Part shown: piece by piece, positions 1-9,466 of the stretch
Layout: each line of letters opens with the position of its first letter
How positions within the stretch are numbered: position 1 is the first letter of the stretch
NCBI GenBank assembly: GCA_907163375.1
Contig: CAJQUW010016946.1
Coordinates: forward strand, 186,001-250,000
Direction: 5' to 3'
DNA from: Prostheceraeus crozeri
Lineage: Eukaryota > Platyhelminthes > Polycladida > Euryleptidae
Length of the DNA stretch: 64,000 bases
Program-made: the position numbers and the translations under genes
The notes under the pieces: generated by a model
What the model was told of the DNA's origin: nothing
The model's database searches: none
Seen by the model: only the letters and a program-made list of their open reading frames with translations

Positions 1-274
1 AAAGCACTGAAATGAGAGAAGCTATGAAATATTCTTCAAAAAAATTTCATCATGAAAGTAAGGATGCGACACACTGTCTTTGCTTTCACAGAAATATACT
101 TCACAAGTCTTATAGTTCAAATGTGGTCACTCATAACTCAAAAGGACAGATTAAGCCTGATTAGTAACGAAATATACTACAAGGAGTAGCGTGTACATCT
201 CGGGATCATTGTAGTCCGTGAAGATAATGCCGTGGTCCGGATCCGGACCGTGGTTCGGAGTTTGGGAACCTCTG
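1..274 (+). mobile_element. Right end of a non-autonomous hAT-like element
   Basis: This stretch aligns by eye with 56240-56514, which is the right part of another copy. Shared blocks include the CAAATGTGGTCA region and the end, where both read GTTTGGGA(A/G)CC(T/C)(T/C)TG. The terminus read inward is CAGAGGTTCCCAAAC, typical of hAT inverted repeats. The left end lies outside the window. No coding capacity is seen. Confidence 0.55.
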
Positions 275-1010
275 CTCTATAGAATGTTTAGAGGAAGAAA
301 ACTGCTTTTTAATGGACCTCTTTTTGTAGATTTTACTTCGGATGGTTTATGATCGCTAGTGACGAACTAGAGTGGGCAACTTGATTCTTTATTAGCTTAT
401 TAGCTTACTGGGCCTACACAGCAGTTAGCCTATTACTCAGCATTCACAACGCATTTGCTACTGATTTCACATCATTTTCTGGCTATCGTAGAATTGCTTT
501 TCCACAAATGACATGAAAGCTAAGCTTTCTCTTCTCACCACATTAGGCTCAGCAGCAAGGCATCAATCCATACTTTTCCTGCAAACTCTGTAGACTAAGA
601 ATAAGCATTTATATCAGTATTTATCAGAGCATCTGAAATAATCCGAATCTGTGAGACATACATGCGTTTTATAACGTCCATCAACCATGACATGAAAAAT
701 AAAGAACGTATTTGAACAGGATAACAAACCTATTCCTACTTCGGTTTTCCCATATGGGTTCTCCCTCCGAAAATATGAAAGTAGAAAAGCCAAAATCTCC
801 AAATTGCTGACTTCATAGAATTTCAAATTGTATGCATAGACAGTAGAGTTGATGGCCACTCACATCCTGCAGCAAGTAGTTTTAAAGACATCATTCCTTG
901 TTCCTGTCCCCAAATCGGAAGGACAGAAACGAAGACACGAAAATTAACAAGGTCGAGTAAATAAATAAATTTGGAAATTCATACAATTTTCCCAAATCTC
1001 ACCCTGTTTG
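275..1010. other. Gene-free AT-rich flank
   Basis: Only short chance reading frames occur here. I see no domain, splice pattern or repeat. Confidence 0.5.
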
Positions 1011-1284
1011 AATTGCTGTGGAGGAGTGGCATCGATAGCTATGATAATGAAGGCGATAGTGTGGATGTAGACTGGTGTGCTGAGCTTAAGTTTGGCTTTT
1101 TTGGGTAATCGGTGCAGTAGCGCAGAATATTTTGGCTTTTTTGGATTTGAGTATCGAAATGTGGACTGATTTTGTGGATTTAAATTGCTGTGGAGGAGTG
1201 ACATCGATAGCCATGGTAATGAAACTGATAATGTGGATGTAGACTGGTGCGCTGAGCTTAATTTTGGCTTTTTTGGGCAATCGG
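1011..1284. repeat. Two-copy direct repeat, about 102-bp units 172 bp apart
   Basis: Units at 1011-1112 and 1183-1284 both begin AATTGCTGTGGAGGAGTG and run to TTTTGGGYAATCGG with scattered substitutions. Short TGGCTTTTTTGG motifs continue between and after the units to about 1350. The small reading frames on the minus strand here are by-products of the repeat. Confidence 0.8.
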
Positions 1285-1686
1285 CTTCATTCTGTGGCTT
1301 TTTTGGCTCTTTTGTGATTTTGGCTTTTTTGGATCATTTTTGGCTCATTTGGAAATGATCATTAACCTGAATATGAACATATTCGCGAATCACTGATAAA
1401 AATAGCCATCAATATTCGTTTAATGAAAGTTGAGTAATTCAAGGCCGGAAGTAAATCACACATGTCATCTCGATTCATTGCTTTTGAATTCTCGAATAAA
1501 GTCCACCAGTGGTCCAAATTATTATACAGGAGGAGGTTTTTGATAAGACAGTGGGAAAATGAATGAACCTAGAATTCACAATTCATTTAAAATTGACCAT
1601 TCATGACATGCTGGTACGTGTACATGTACACTGCACAGGTTCTTCCGACAATTTCTCTGCAAGATTGGGCCTGGCGTATTAATTAG
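1285..1686. other. Gene-free flank upstream of the Polinton
   Basis: No gene is seen. The start of this stretch is the degenerate TGGCTTTTTTGG tail of the preceding repeat. Its last bases are the pre-insertion target, which continues at 19088. Confidence 0.5.
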
Positions 1687-1692
1687 TATGTA
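1687..1692. repeat. Left target-site duplication TATGTA
   Basis: TATGTA here and at 19082-19087 is identical and directly abuts the element ends. A 6-bp duplication is the known integration signature of Polintons. Confidence 0.95.
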
Positions 1693-2347
1693 AGTAATAA
1701 GGAATCCTCCCAACTGCGCACAGCGCCCCCCCCCCTCTGGAGCGCGAGTTGGGTTGTTGTGGCTCTGGGTCGACCGGCCGGGTGTGTCGTGGTCGACCGT
1801 CCTGGTTGGTCTTGGGCGGCGGTCAATGTTTTTGGTGTGCAGGATTGGTTGTAGAGTTGTTTTGTGTTTAGATTTGGTTTCCTGATGAAATTGTGCGTCG
1901 ACATGTTGTGTTTCTTGGGTGTAGGTGTGGTTTAGGTGTGTTTTTGAGTGTTTTTGAGTGAGAAAATGGCTGTAGTGGCAAAACGAAGCCTCGTACGTGA
2001 AAATTGTCGATGGATTTGGACTTTTTGACCAATTTTGAGTCTAGGAGAGTTGTTTCCAGCGTCATAGGTCTAAAAACGAAGAACTTCGACCCCCCACTCG
2101 GCAGCGTTCTTCCAACTTTGGTTCTAGAGATCGTAGAAAGTCGTGCAATAGCTCGTTTGAAAGCTAAGAGTGCTGCAAATTGATTGGAAAGCACAGTGTG
2201 GCCCTATCTTCCTTTGCTGAGGCTCCAGAGTGACATTGAGACTTTTGGTCATGTTAGAGAGCCGTCAGAGGGTGAGTTTTGTGTTTTGGACTCCAGCGGG
2301 CGAACGAAGCATCGGACGAGAAGACTAAGACCAGATTTGGATTCAGC
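1693..2347 (+). repeat. Left terminal inverted repeat, 655 bp
   Basis: It matches the reverse complement of 18123-19081 from the AGTA.TAAGGAATCC tip to GGATTCAGC. It holds one copy of a ~320-bp subunit (about 1950-2270) that is present twice in the right repeat. GTCGACC at 1769 and GGTCGAC at 1791 form a hairpin near the tip. Reading frames inside the repeat (1683-2194, minus) have no recognisable domain. Confidence 0.93.
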
Positions 2348-2360
2348 TTGATGTCATTGG

Positions 2361-2407
2361 CCAATGAGGAGCACATCCAATGAGAATCCTGCATTTCTCT
2401 ATAAATA
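2361..2407 (+). promoter_or_regulatory. RNA polymerase II promoter: two CCAAT boxes and TATAAATA
   Basis: CCAAT occurs at 2361-2365 and 2377-2381 and TATAAATA at 2400-2407, just inside the left terminal repeat and about 100 bp before the first start codon. Spacing is canonical. This should start the rightward gene block. Confidence 0.75.
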
Positions 2408-2503
2408 ATGGGGTTTTCAGAGTGACAATCATTCTATCTTTGAGTCGCACAAGTGTCGGACGCACGTTCTTCCTCTACATTCCTGTTATATTATCCATCT
2501 GAA

Positions 2504-3278
2504 ATGGTAAGTCGGAACCTTCCTTCTTCTCCTTCCTTGAGTGTTAACTTTATAGCATCTCTTTTATTTTCAGGCATCTATTACATCTACTACATTTACA
2601 GGACAAGATAGTGTTCAGACGTTACAAGGATCTCTACAATCAGATCGTCTTATGTTGAGGCCAGTAGAAGAGACAACAAAGGTACATAATCCTACCCCAC
2701 TACAGCGTAAATTTAGACAAGACATACGTTATTACGATCATGGTATGGTATCGCAAACGGGAATGATTCCTTCCACTGAAGTGAAGATATTGAACAATCA
2801 GTATGGGGACTACGTAGGCATTCCTGTGAATCCATACATTCGTCGCCAACTCGATATTATTGAAGAGTTTGCAACATTAAATATGGACATCCCTACTCCC
2901 CATAGCAAGGAATGGAAGGCGAGAGACGACAATGATACTCCATATAGAAAGATATGGGATGGTAAAAAGCTTTCTTTACCACTATCGCATTGGTGCTCAT
3001 ACTATAAAAAGGAAGGAGATGAAGTGACACCCATCAGATGTGAAGACCTCGCAGAAGGCATTTTGAATATTGGTTTTGCTATCAGTGGAATATATTATGG
3101 CTATCACCAGAACAACAAATTAGCCTCTATATCGATGCATGCTCAATCCATCCTATATATACCAAAGGAACCAGACGTTCATGACATTATTGATCAAATC
3201 CTCAACGAGAGCGGTACAAAGCGCAAGTCAGAGAAGAATGCTGCCTATAAACGCAAGCCAAAGAAGGAGAATCAGTAG
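2504..3278 (+). CDS. Unknown first rightward Polinton gene, spliced, 235 aa
   Basis: I do not recognise the product. The start codon ATG (2504-2506) is immediately followed by a GTAAGT donor. A 67-nt intron ends TTTTCAG at 2573, and exon 2 opens with GCATCT, giving a protein starting MAS. Without the intron the frame is open for 235 codons. The body is mixed alpha/beta-like, with aromatic-rich stretches such as WCSYYKK and YYGYHQ. The C-terminal 25 residues are Lys/Arg-rich (KRKSEKN, KRKPKK), suggesting nuclear targeting or nucleic-acid binding. It lies first after the promoter, so it may be an early function. The frame has no stops, unlike many neighbours. Confidence 0.75.
2507..2573 (+). 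other. 67-nt intron placed directly after the start ATG
   Basis: The donor is ATG|GTAAGT. The acceptor is a pyrimidine tract then TTTTCAG|GCATCT. The reading frame is restored exactly. An equivalent 67-nt intron with a similar 3' half (TAGCATCT followed by TTTCAG) splits the polymerase start at 13501-13435. Confidence 0.85.
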
Positions 3279-3500
3279 TCCTTACCTATCTCTACCTTAT
3301 GACAATTCGCTCATGTGCTTTGAGTGTCGTAGACGTGGACTTATCAGATGCATTTTACTTCTTCGCTGCCATCATATTATTTGGTATATTTTGTCGTGAA
3401 CAGCATCGATGTACTTCATCATTTTGTGATATGTTATAGGACTCTTCATCAGATGAGTAAAAATTTGTAATTTCCTTTTTAGTCATCTATCATCATTTTT

Positions 3501-4032
3501 ATGGATTGTGAGGGTGAACCTGTACAGGAGCTCAGTGCTATTGCTATGGACAGTTGGTCGTATCAAGTTGTTAGTGTCTACCATCAACATGCCAAGTGTG
3601 ATCCCAACGCTGATAGCTGGGCAAGAAAACACATCCATGTACTTAATCAGCAATACTTGCAAGACTATGGCTTTTCTAATGAATGTGCTCTTCTTATTGA
3701 CTTTAAAAGATGGTTAGCATCTTTTAATGTTGTATGTATCTTTTGCAATGATCCTACTAAGGAGAAGAAACTATTTTCAAATCTAATCATCAATGATATT
3801 CTACTTCCACCTTGGGATAGTAGAGTTAATCAACACTATCATGAAGTCACTAAACGTTTTAAGGAATCGAGTGTTCCTATTTTAAATGTTCGTTGTAGTC
3901 GCTACATTCATAATCAATGCTTTTTTCCCTCCATTTCTCAACACTGCTAAGGCAATGTTTGGTCATCATTGCTCTTTATATGACAGCTACCAACTGTATC
4001 TATTTTATCTGTTTCAAACCCAAAATTTGTAA
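3501..4032 (+). pseudogene. DEDDh (DnaQ-like) 3'-5' exonuclease-like gene, one frameshift
   Basis: The N-terminus MDCEGEPVQELSAI has the D-x-E of exonuclease motif I. CIFCNDP, about 80 residues on, may carry the motif II Asp. After a frameshift near 3930 the other frame supplies HHCSLYDSY, the H-x4-D of motif III. The order and spacing fit a small DEDDh nuclease of about 170 residues; this is motif reading, not an alignment. A splice acceptor, CCTTTTTAG, ends at 3482 just upstream of the ATG, so a spliced leader is likely. AATAAA follows at 4055. The one frameshift breaks the protein before its last motif. A role in processing element ends or in proofreading is inference. Confidence 0.6.
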
Positions 4033-4054
4033 TGCATGCTTGTTAAAGTTGTTT

Positions 4055-4060
4055 AATAAA
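4055..4060 (+). terminator. Poly(A) signal AATAAA after exonuclease-like gene
   Basis: AATAAA lies 22 bases after the TAA at 4030-4032. Confidence 0.6.
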
Positions 4061-4112
4061 TGCTTTATGAAGAGATTTGTTATTTTCATGCAACGGGTGG
4101 GATAGATGAAGG

Positions 4113-4635
4113 ATGATAATGTCTTTCTCAAATGATTGTGAAACATTTAGTTTTCATAGACAAAGCTTAAAGGGAACTATTCAAGATTATGTGATACCTT
4201 TTCATAAAGATGAGATCAACATCAAATCAGCTATTGGTGATACTAGCACTCTATTTTTGAAGTTGATGGATGCGTTTTCTTATAGAATTGTAATGGCGAG
4301 ATTAGTTGCAAAAATTCATTTCAGCCATTTTGGGAAAGAAGATGTAGAAGATCGTTTCTTCCACTTTGCTTCTTATTCGATCGAAGTTGTAGATAATCCC
4401 CAAGAATTGTTTTGAAAGACATATGGGAAAAATGCTCAACGTCTTGATGCATTTAACCATCATCGTAGCAGTTTAGTGATTGAAGCGATTTCACATATTC
4501 ACATTCAACTTTGTATAAAAGAAACTTAAAGATGCAATGGTACTTGATCGTAGCACAATTGGTTTTCGAGTTGTGTCTGCTTACTCTCGAAGTATATTCC
4601 TTCTGCACATGTGTCTATTATTTAGAAAAGGCTAG
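4113..4635 (+). pseudogene. Unknown Polinton gene with one in-frame TGA and one frameshift
   Basis: I do not recognise this product. The frame from 4113 (a better start may be the ATG at 4119) is open to TGA at 4413-4415, continues in the same frame for 37 codons to 4529, and a shift near 4520 leads into a third frame ending at TAG 4633-4635. That end is 8 bases before the RING gene start, which is why I place the gene end there. Visible features are a His/Phe-rich centre (KIHFSHFGKEDVEDRFFHF) and HHRSS. No family motif is seen. It lies between the exonuclease-like and RING genes. Confidence 0.45.
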
Positions 4636-4643
4636 CAAGTTCA

Positions 4644-4849
4644 TGTCTTCAAAAAGACTTGCTTTAGAAGTTGTTAGCAAGAGTGAAAATATGTGCGATG
4701 TATGTAAGCGAAAGGATGGAAGTGAAAAACGCATCTTTAAGAGATGTAAGCATACTTTCTGCCAGCGCTGTTTCATACGATACTGTATTCAACTTTGTCA
4801 ATGCAGTCACTGTGATATAGCTCATTTTCAGTGTCACTTCTGTCATTAA
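4644..4849 (+). CDS. Small RING-finger protein, 68 aa
   Basis: The spacing is CDVC, then 14 residues, then RCKHTFCQRC, then 10 residues, then CSHC, matching a C3HC4 RING (C-x2-C, C-x-H-x2-C-x2-C, C-x2-C). RING domains usually act as ubiquitin E3 ligases. A virus-like element could use one against host factors or to regulate its own proteins; that role is inference. The protein is little more than the RING plus a short N-terminal helix. The reading frame continues upstream to 4511, but that part overlaps the end of the preceding gene in another frame, so I take the ATG at 4644. Confidence 0.7.
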
Positions 4850-4860
4850 AGTTAGCACCT

Positions 4861-5256
4861 ATGCAAATGCGGAAAAATCAAGTTGTAACAATGGTTAAGA
4901 AAAAAATGGCAAAACGCAAAAGTCGAAAGTCTTCAATATTGTCTGAGGCCATTCGAGCTCTTCAACGAATGAAAGGAAATCAGCGATATAATGCTATACG
5001 ACATGCTAATGATAAATTTATTCGAGAAATTGTTTCTTATGTGAAAAGTTTGAGGACAAAGAAATTATCACCACAACAACGAAAGTTACTTAAGTGACAG
5101 ACTACGAAACTGCGATTCATCTCCAATCCTAAAGTTACCCTTCAAAGAAAGAGGAAAAGTCTAACACAAAATGGCAGTTTTCTTTCAGTGATACTTCTGC
5201 TGTTAGCTCCTGTAGTAGGTGACCTATTGGGTAGGATCTTTAATCCTAAGCGTTAA
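4861..5256 (+). pseudogene. Basic protein with hydrophobic C-terminal tail, in-frame TGA
   Basis: From ATG 4861 the single frame runs 131 codons to TAA 5254-5256, interrupted once by TGA at 5095-5097. The N-terminal third is Lys/Arg-rich (VKKKMAKRKSRKSS). The middle contains ANDKFIREIVSYVKSLR, a pattern I recall from Polinton/adintovirus accessory ORFs. Past the stop come a conserved-looking NPKVTLQRKRKSL and a hydrophobic tail, FLSVILLLLAPVVGDLLG, that could be membrane-active. The TGA fits CGA to TGA decay. The continuity of a plausible family pattern across the stop is the reason to treat this as one gene. Function is unknown; a virion-associated or membrane-penetration role would be a guess. 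Confidence 0.6.
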
Positions 5257-5287
5257 TTATGCAAATATTGAATCCCAAAGTATTAAA

Positions 5288-5904
5288 ATGGATTTCAGAC
5301 TTCAATGTGATGAAGTTCTGACTATATCAGGTCCATTTCATGAAGGTAAAACTGTTTTCATTCTGAATTTGCTAGATAAAGAAAAGAGTTGCTTAGGGAA
5401 CCTATCAATCGAGTGATTTGGTGTTATGGCATTTATCAACCGTCACTCTTTCAGCAATTGCAACGTCGTAACTTTATTCGAAATGAAGGAATTGTTCGAG
5501 CTGATAAGATAGAGTCCAACGATGTCGTTGTATTGGATGATCTATTAAATGAAAGCAAGAATTCTAAAGATGTTACAGGTATGCTCACTCGCGCAGCACA
5601 TCACGAAAGATGCTGTATAATCTATATCACGCAAAATTTGTTTCCTGATGGGAAAGAAGCCCGCACACGAAACTTGAATACACACTATTACGCTATTTTT
5701 AAGAATCCACGAGATAGAAGTCAATTTGAAATTTTAGCGCGACAAGTTGCGCCAAGAGGTTCAAAAGCCTTAATTGAAATTTTTCAAGCAGCAACTGAAA
5801 AACCATATGGTTACTTATTTATTGATTTTACACAGGAGTGTCCGGAAGAATTTAGATTTCGAAGTGATATTTTGAAAAACCCTATGATTATCTACAAACT
5901 ATGA
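5288..5904 (+). pseudogene. Genome-packaging ATPase (A32/FtsK-HerA type), one frameshift
   Basis: The ATPase would pump element DNA into capsids. Walker A is GPFHEGKT and Walker B is VVVLDDLLNE, followed by TRAAHHERCC, YITQNLF, FKNPRD and PYGYLFIDFT, a run typical of Polinton ATPases. About 205 codons match the family's usual 200-250. A one-base insertion near 5390, between Walker A and the rest, breaks the frame. I take ATG 5288 because it lies just before the family's normal N-terminus. The stop overlaps the next gene's ATG (ATGA at 5901-5904), suggesting co-transcription. A homologue with the same Walker B and HH region is at 61231-61420. Confidence 0.88.
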
Positions 5905-6527
5905 GTTCTTATTCTCGCATGGTTGTTATTCCTCAGGATGAATATGTGCAATTGACTGCCATGCAACAAGTAAGACAACCTCCCGCAAATCAAATTTATA
6001 AGAATGAATTAAATTATCAGCAAAATGCGCATATCAAAGATCCACATCGTGCTGTATTATTACAATCGGAAACTGTCGAAGAATTAAAAAGTTTGAAGAA
6101 TAAGATGCGTGACTCTGTTTCGACTGCTACACCTTTAGCATCTCGTGCACATGTATTGTCCCTTTTCAACAGCATTGAACCATATCTCACTGTGAATGAT
6201 AGAGGTGAAATCATTTCAGATGATAATGAAATTATTAACGCTTCACGTTATGAAGACTTGATTCTGTATGCAACACGCAGAAAGCGCCGTCAAGGCTATG
6301 TCCCACCTGGTTGGTCTTACTTTCTTAAACTATTGAAAAAGCACAATGTTCCAAAATTTGCTTTGAGTAATGAGACATTGAATGAACTTGATTCTATTTC
6401 AGCAGTTGATGCTACTTCATCTACTTCACCGGTCAATAGTAAAATGAAAATTCCAAGGAATTGGTTTAAGAGATCACCTTCTAAATCCCCTCCCACACCC
6501 ATCAAGCAAACAAGGAGAAGAGAATGA
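5901..6527 (+). CDS. Conserved Polinton protein of unknown function, 208 aa
   Basis: This is an intact frame. The N-terminus VVIPQDEYVQL is repeated as IAIPQEEYIHL in the second element (61615), and PPGWSYFLKLLKKHNVP corresponds to IGWEFFETMNNFNVP there, so the protein is conserved between two divergent copies. The C-terminal 45 residues are Ser/Thr/Pro-rich and basic (KRSPSKSPPTPIK, TRRRE), like a phospho-regulated tail. I recall similar ORFs beside the ATPase in adintovirus-type elements, but no function is known to me. A virion or assembly role is inferred only from position between ATPase and integrase. Confidence 0.75.
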   Translation: MSSYSRMVVIPQDEYVQLTAMQQVRQPPANQIYKNELNYQQNAHIKDPHRAVLLQSETVEELKSLKNKMRDSVSTATPLASRAHVLSLFNSIEPYLTVNDRGEIISDDNEIINASRYEDLILYATRRKRRQGYVPPGWSYFLKLLKKHNVPKFALSNETLNELDSISAVDATSSTSPVNSKMKIPRNWFKRSPSKSPPTPIKQTRRRE

Positions 6528-6573
6528 CGTAGAAGAACTCCTCCAAAGAAATACATGTTCTCAGACTATCAAT

Positions 6574-7827
6574 ATGAAGCAGATGTGTTGCTTACCATGT
6601 AATGAGCCACCGGAAGTAAATGTAACTGTAACTGTAACTTGCTGTGCCAGCTCTCACAATGAGACTCCTAAGCAATGTAAACGTAAATCCCATAAATCCT
6701 GTGGTTGCTGTAAATGCAAAAAGGTAAGAAAGCAAAAACATGAGAAGAAGGAGAAAGAGTCAGTCGTCATCAGATGAACTTTTAAAGTCAATATATTATG
6801 ATGCAAAACATCCTGCCGGATTTGCATCTATAAAGAAATTGTCAAAAGCGAGCGGTCTTCCACACTCACAAGTTAAACAATGGTTAAAGGGTCAAGCTAC
6901 ATATACACTCCACAAACAAGCGAAAAAGAAGTACCGGACCCTTCATTATATTGCTCATGACATTGATGAACAGTGGCAAGCAGATTTGTGTGACGTTGCC
7001 GCTATTTGAAAACATAACTCGGGACACAATTTTATCTTAACCGTAATTGATATTTTCTCGCGTTATGCGTGGGCTCAACCTTTAAAAACTAAAGAAGGTA
7101 AACGAGTAGCAAAGGCATTCCAGTCAATTTTCCGAGAGGGTGGTACTCCAAAGAGAATTCAGAGTGATCAAGGAAAAGAGTTCGAAAATCAGCATGTGGG
7201 AAGATTATTTGAGAGATATGATATTGAGCTGTTTAGTGTAAAGAGTGCTTATAAGACTGCACTAGTTGAACGTTTTAATCGCACATTAAAAAATCGCTTG
7301 TGGCGACATTTCACTGCCAACTTAACACAAAATTGGACAAAGGTTCTACAAGATACGCTTTATGTCTACAATCACTCTATTCATCGTTCTATTGGACTCA
7401 GACCAGCGGATGTAAATGCTGACAACGTAGATAGAGTGCGTGAAACATTCCAACGCAAGCGTAATAATGCAAAAAGTGATGTGAAAATAGGTGATAAAGT
7501 TCGCATATCAAAAGTTAAGAGTGTTTTTGCAAAAGGTTATCTCCCAAATTGGACAGAAGAAATTTTCGCAGTTTCAAGTATCAATAAAGAAGACTCCCAA
7601 CAACTTACAAGTTGAAAGATTACGATGATGAAGAAATTGATGGTAGCTTTTATCGTGATGAGATTGAGTTGGTCACTCAAAGTGAAACATATTTAGTGGA
7701 GAAAATCATTCGAAGTAAAAAGCGACAAGGTGAAGAATGGTGTCTTGTTAAATGGGTCGGTTATCCTTCAAGTATGAACTCTTGGATGCGTCGTGCAGAC
7801 ATTTTTCATCTAAGTGATCGACAGTGA
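6574..7827 (+). pseudogene. DDE integrase with Cys-rich N-terminus and C-terminal chromodomain
   Basis: The integrase inserts the element and is responsible for the 6-bp duplications. The Cys-rich start (CCLPC, CC, CGCCKCKK; 6574-6730) is a probable zinc-binding region. In the second element the same region is joined in one frame to the integrase, so here a frameshift near 6740-6777 separates them. The catalytic D of WQADL is at 6983, the D of QSDQGKEF at 7166 and the E of VERFNR at 7268 (D-x33-E). TGA at 7007-7009 interrupts just after the first Asp in the same frame. A second shift near 7600 separates the chromodomain (VEKIIRSKKRQGEEWCLVKW, then GYPSSMNSW), which in this family reads histone methylation. 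It is broken by three lesions. Confidence 0.9.
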
Positions 7828-7868
7828 TTCATGTAAAGTTGTAACTAACAATGTTTAGGGTTTGAGCT

Positions 7869-8333
7869 ATGAATCCAACTGCCTCATTTTATTCACGCCC
7901 TTCCTATCTAAGTGGTGTGGGTGTAATTTACAGCGGCACCCGCCGTCAACGTGGAGGTAGCATATTTGGTGCGCTGAAATCTGTTGTAGCACCTCTCTTA
8001 TCTACTGTCGGAAGATCTCTAAAACGAACTTTTCTCAATAATGCTGTTGGCTTTGCTGGTGATGTTGTTAATGATATTACCAGTGGTAAAAATGCAAAGA
8101 GTACTTTACTAATTCGTGGGAAGGAACGCGGTTTAAGAACATTACAGCAAACTTTTAATGCTACTCAACAAAAGAAAGCACCTAAACGAATGAATGTTAG
8201 AAGAAAAAGAAAACAGGGTGGACGTGGTAAGAAGCGAACTTTAAGCAAAGCCAAGAAAAGGCATTCACGCAAACGTCGCGCGCGCTGTAATCTTTCATCA
8301 AGTGCTAAACGACGACGCTGTCATAACTTCTAA
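7869..8333 (+). CDS. Basic minor capsid/core protein (adenovirus pVI/pX-like), 154 aa
   Basis: The N-terminal part, VGVIYSGTRRQRGGSIFGAL followed by a Val/Leu-rich amphipathic helix, is the pattern I know from Polinton/adintovirus minor capsid proteins between integrase and hexon. The rest has VVNDITSGKNAKSTLLIRGK, then about 60 residues dominated by Lys/Arg (RRKRKQGGRGKKR, HSRKRRARC), which would bind and condense DNA. The frame is intact. It ends two bases before the major capsid ATG at 8336, so the two are surely one unit. The copy at 63535-63924 keeps the same layout. Confidence 0.8.
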   Translation: MNPTASFYSRPSYLSGVGVIYSGTRRQRGGSIFGALKSVVAPLLSTVGRSLKRTFLNNAVGFAGDVVNDITSGKNAKSTLLIRGKERGLRTLQQTFNATQQKKAPKRMNVRRKRKQGGRGKKRTLSKAKKRHSRKRRARCNLSSSAKRRRCHNF

Positions 8334-8335
8334 TC

Positions 8336-9457
8336 ATGGAGGGCAAAACTTCAGGCTTTTGCTTATTTGATCAACAAGCAATACAGACAGATATTCTTAG
8401 TTCAAGTATTGTAGATTATCATCCTCTTACAGCTGAGAATACTGGTCCTATTGAATTTGTTATTCCTTTCGCTAACGATGATTATATTGATATGAGTTAT
8501 GCGATGGTTGATGTGAGGTTTAGAATTCAACAAGAAGATGGAACTAAAATTGAAGATGCACATAAAATTGGTCTGAACAATTTACCGCTGGCTACATTAT
8601 TTCGCGATGTTTGTCTAACGATTGGAGAGCAACAGGTGGAAGGTGGTCAAATCGATTATCCCTATAAAGCATATTTGAATGCTCAATCACAGTTTCATCC
8701 AGCAGCTCAAAACAGTCATATGGAAGCAATGGGATGGTATAGAGATCAAGCAGCACTATTTGATAGTGAGACAAACACTGGTTTTGTAAAGCGATCTGCT
8801 TTGATTAAAGATAGTAAAGTATATCAGCTATATGGTCCACTTAGTTTAGACTTCATCAGACAGTCAAAATTTTTACTCTGTAATACCAGTATGCGACTCA
8901 AACTTACATTGAATAAGCCTGAATTTTTTTTGAATGCATTTGCTTCAGTTGTGAAATTTAAAATTCATGTGGAAGATATTGCAGTATACATTGGTCGAGT
9001 GGTGGTTAATCCAAGTGTAATTAGACGACATGCTGAGGGTCTTAACCGCAACAATGCCATTTATCCCATTCAACATACAAAACTTCTCACATTTACTATT
9101 CCTAAAGATCAAAAGAGTTCTATGAAAGATGGCCTCTTTCCATCGGAAGCGCCAAAGCTCCTCATGGTAGCAATGGTTGAAAATGATGCATTCAATGGTA
9201 ATGTCAAGAAGAATCCTTTCAACTTCAAACACAACAATTTAAGTGAAATTGCTTTGCGTGTAAATGGTGTTAGTCATCCTGGTCCGCCCGCAATAGTACT
9301 CTATCTAAGCATACTTTTCAGAAAGTGCATTATACAAACGAAATCAAAATATATACCACAAAGTGATGTTGCAGTTTATGACGATGCTGGTGCGTTGATT
9401 CCTTTCCATAAAGATGCTGTGACAAGTATCACACTCCATTTTCGAATGAAGAATTAA
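8336..9457 (+). CDS. Major capsid protein, F54H12.2-like family, 373 aa
   Basis: The N-terminal half (FCLFDQQAIQTDI, VDYHPLTAENTGPIEFVI, DDYIDMSYAMVDVRFRI, YPYKAYL) has the signature of proteins often annotated in invertebrates as F54H12.2-like. I take these to be Polinton major capsid proteins with a double jelly-roll fold that build the icosahedral shell; the fold is inferred. The beta-rich, low-charge composition fits. The C-terminus ITLHFRMKN ends in a beta-strand-like pattern. The frame is intact at the family's usual length. It is the third gene of the integrase-minor capsid-major capsid run. The same start with IPIQTDI appears at 63927 in the second element. Confidence 0.85.
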   Translation: MEGKTSGFCLFDQQAIQTDILSSSIVDYHPLTAENTGPIEFVIPFANDDYIDMSYAMVDVRFRIQQEDGTKIEDAHKIGLNNLPLATLFRDVCLTIGEQQVEGGQIDYPYKAYLNAQSQFHPAAQNSHMEAMGWYRDQAALFDSETNTGFVKRSALIKDSKVYQLYGPLSLDFIRQSKFLLCNTSMRLKLTLNKPEFFLNAFASVVKFKIHVEDIAVYIGRVVVNPSVIRRHAEGLNRNNAIYPIQHTKLLTFTIPKDQKSSMKDGLFPSEAPKLLMVAMVENDAFNGNVKKNPFNFKHNNLSEIALRVNGVSHPGPPAIVLYLSILFRKCIIQTKSKYIPQSDVAVYDDAGALIPFHKDAVTSITLHFRMKN

Positions 9458-9466
9458 TGCAAAAGC

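Noticed and set aside
1683-2194. Reading frames in the Polinton terminal repeats, repeated at 18199-18819
   Set aside because: They recur only because the repeats are homologous. They show no domain, and frames differ between units.
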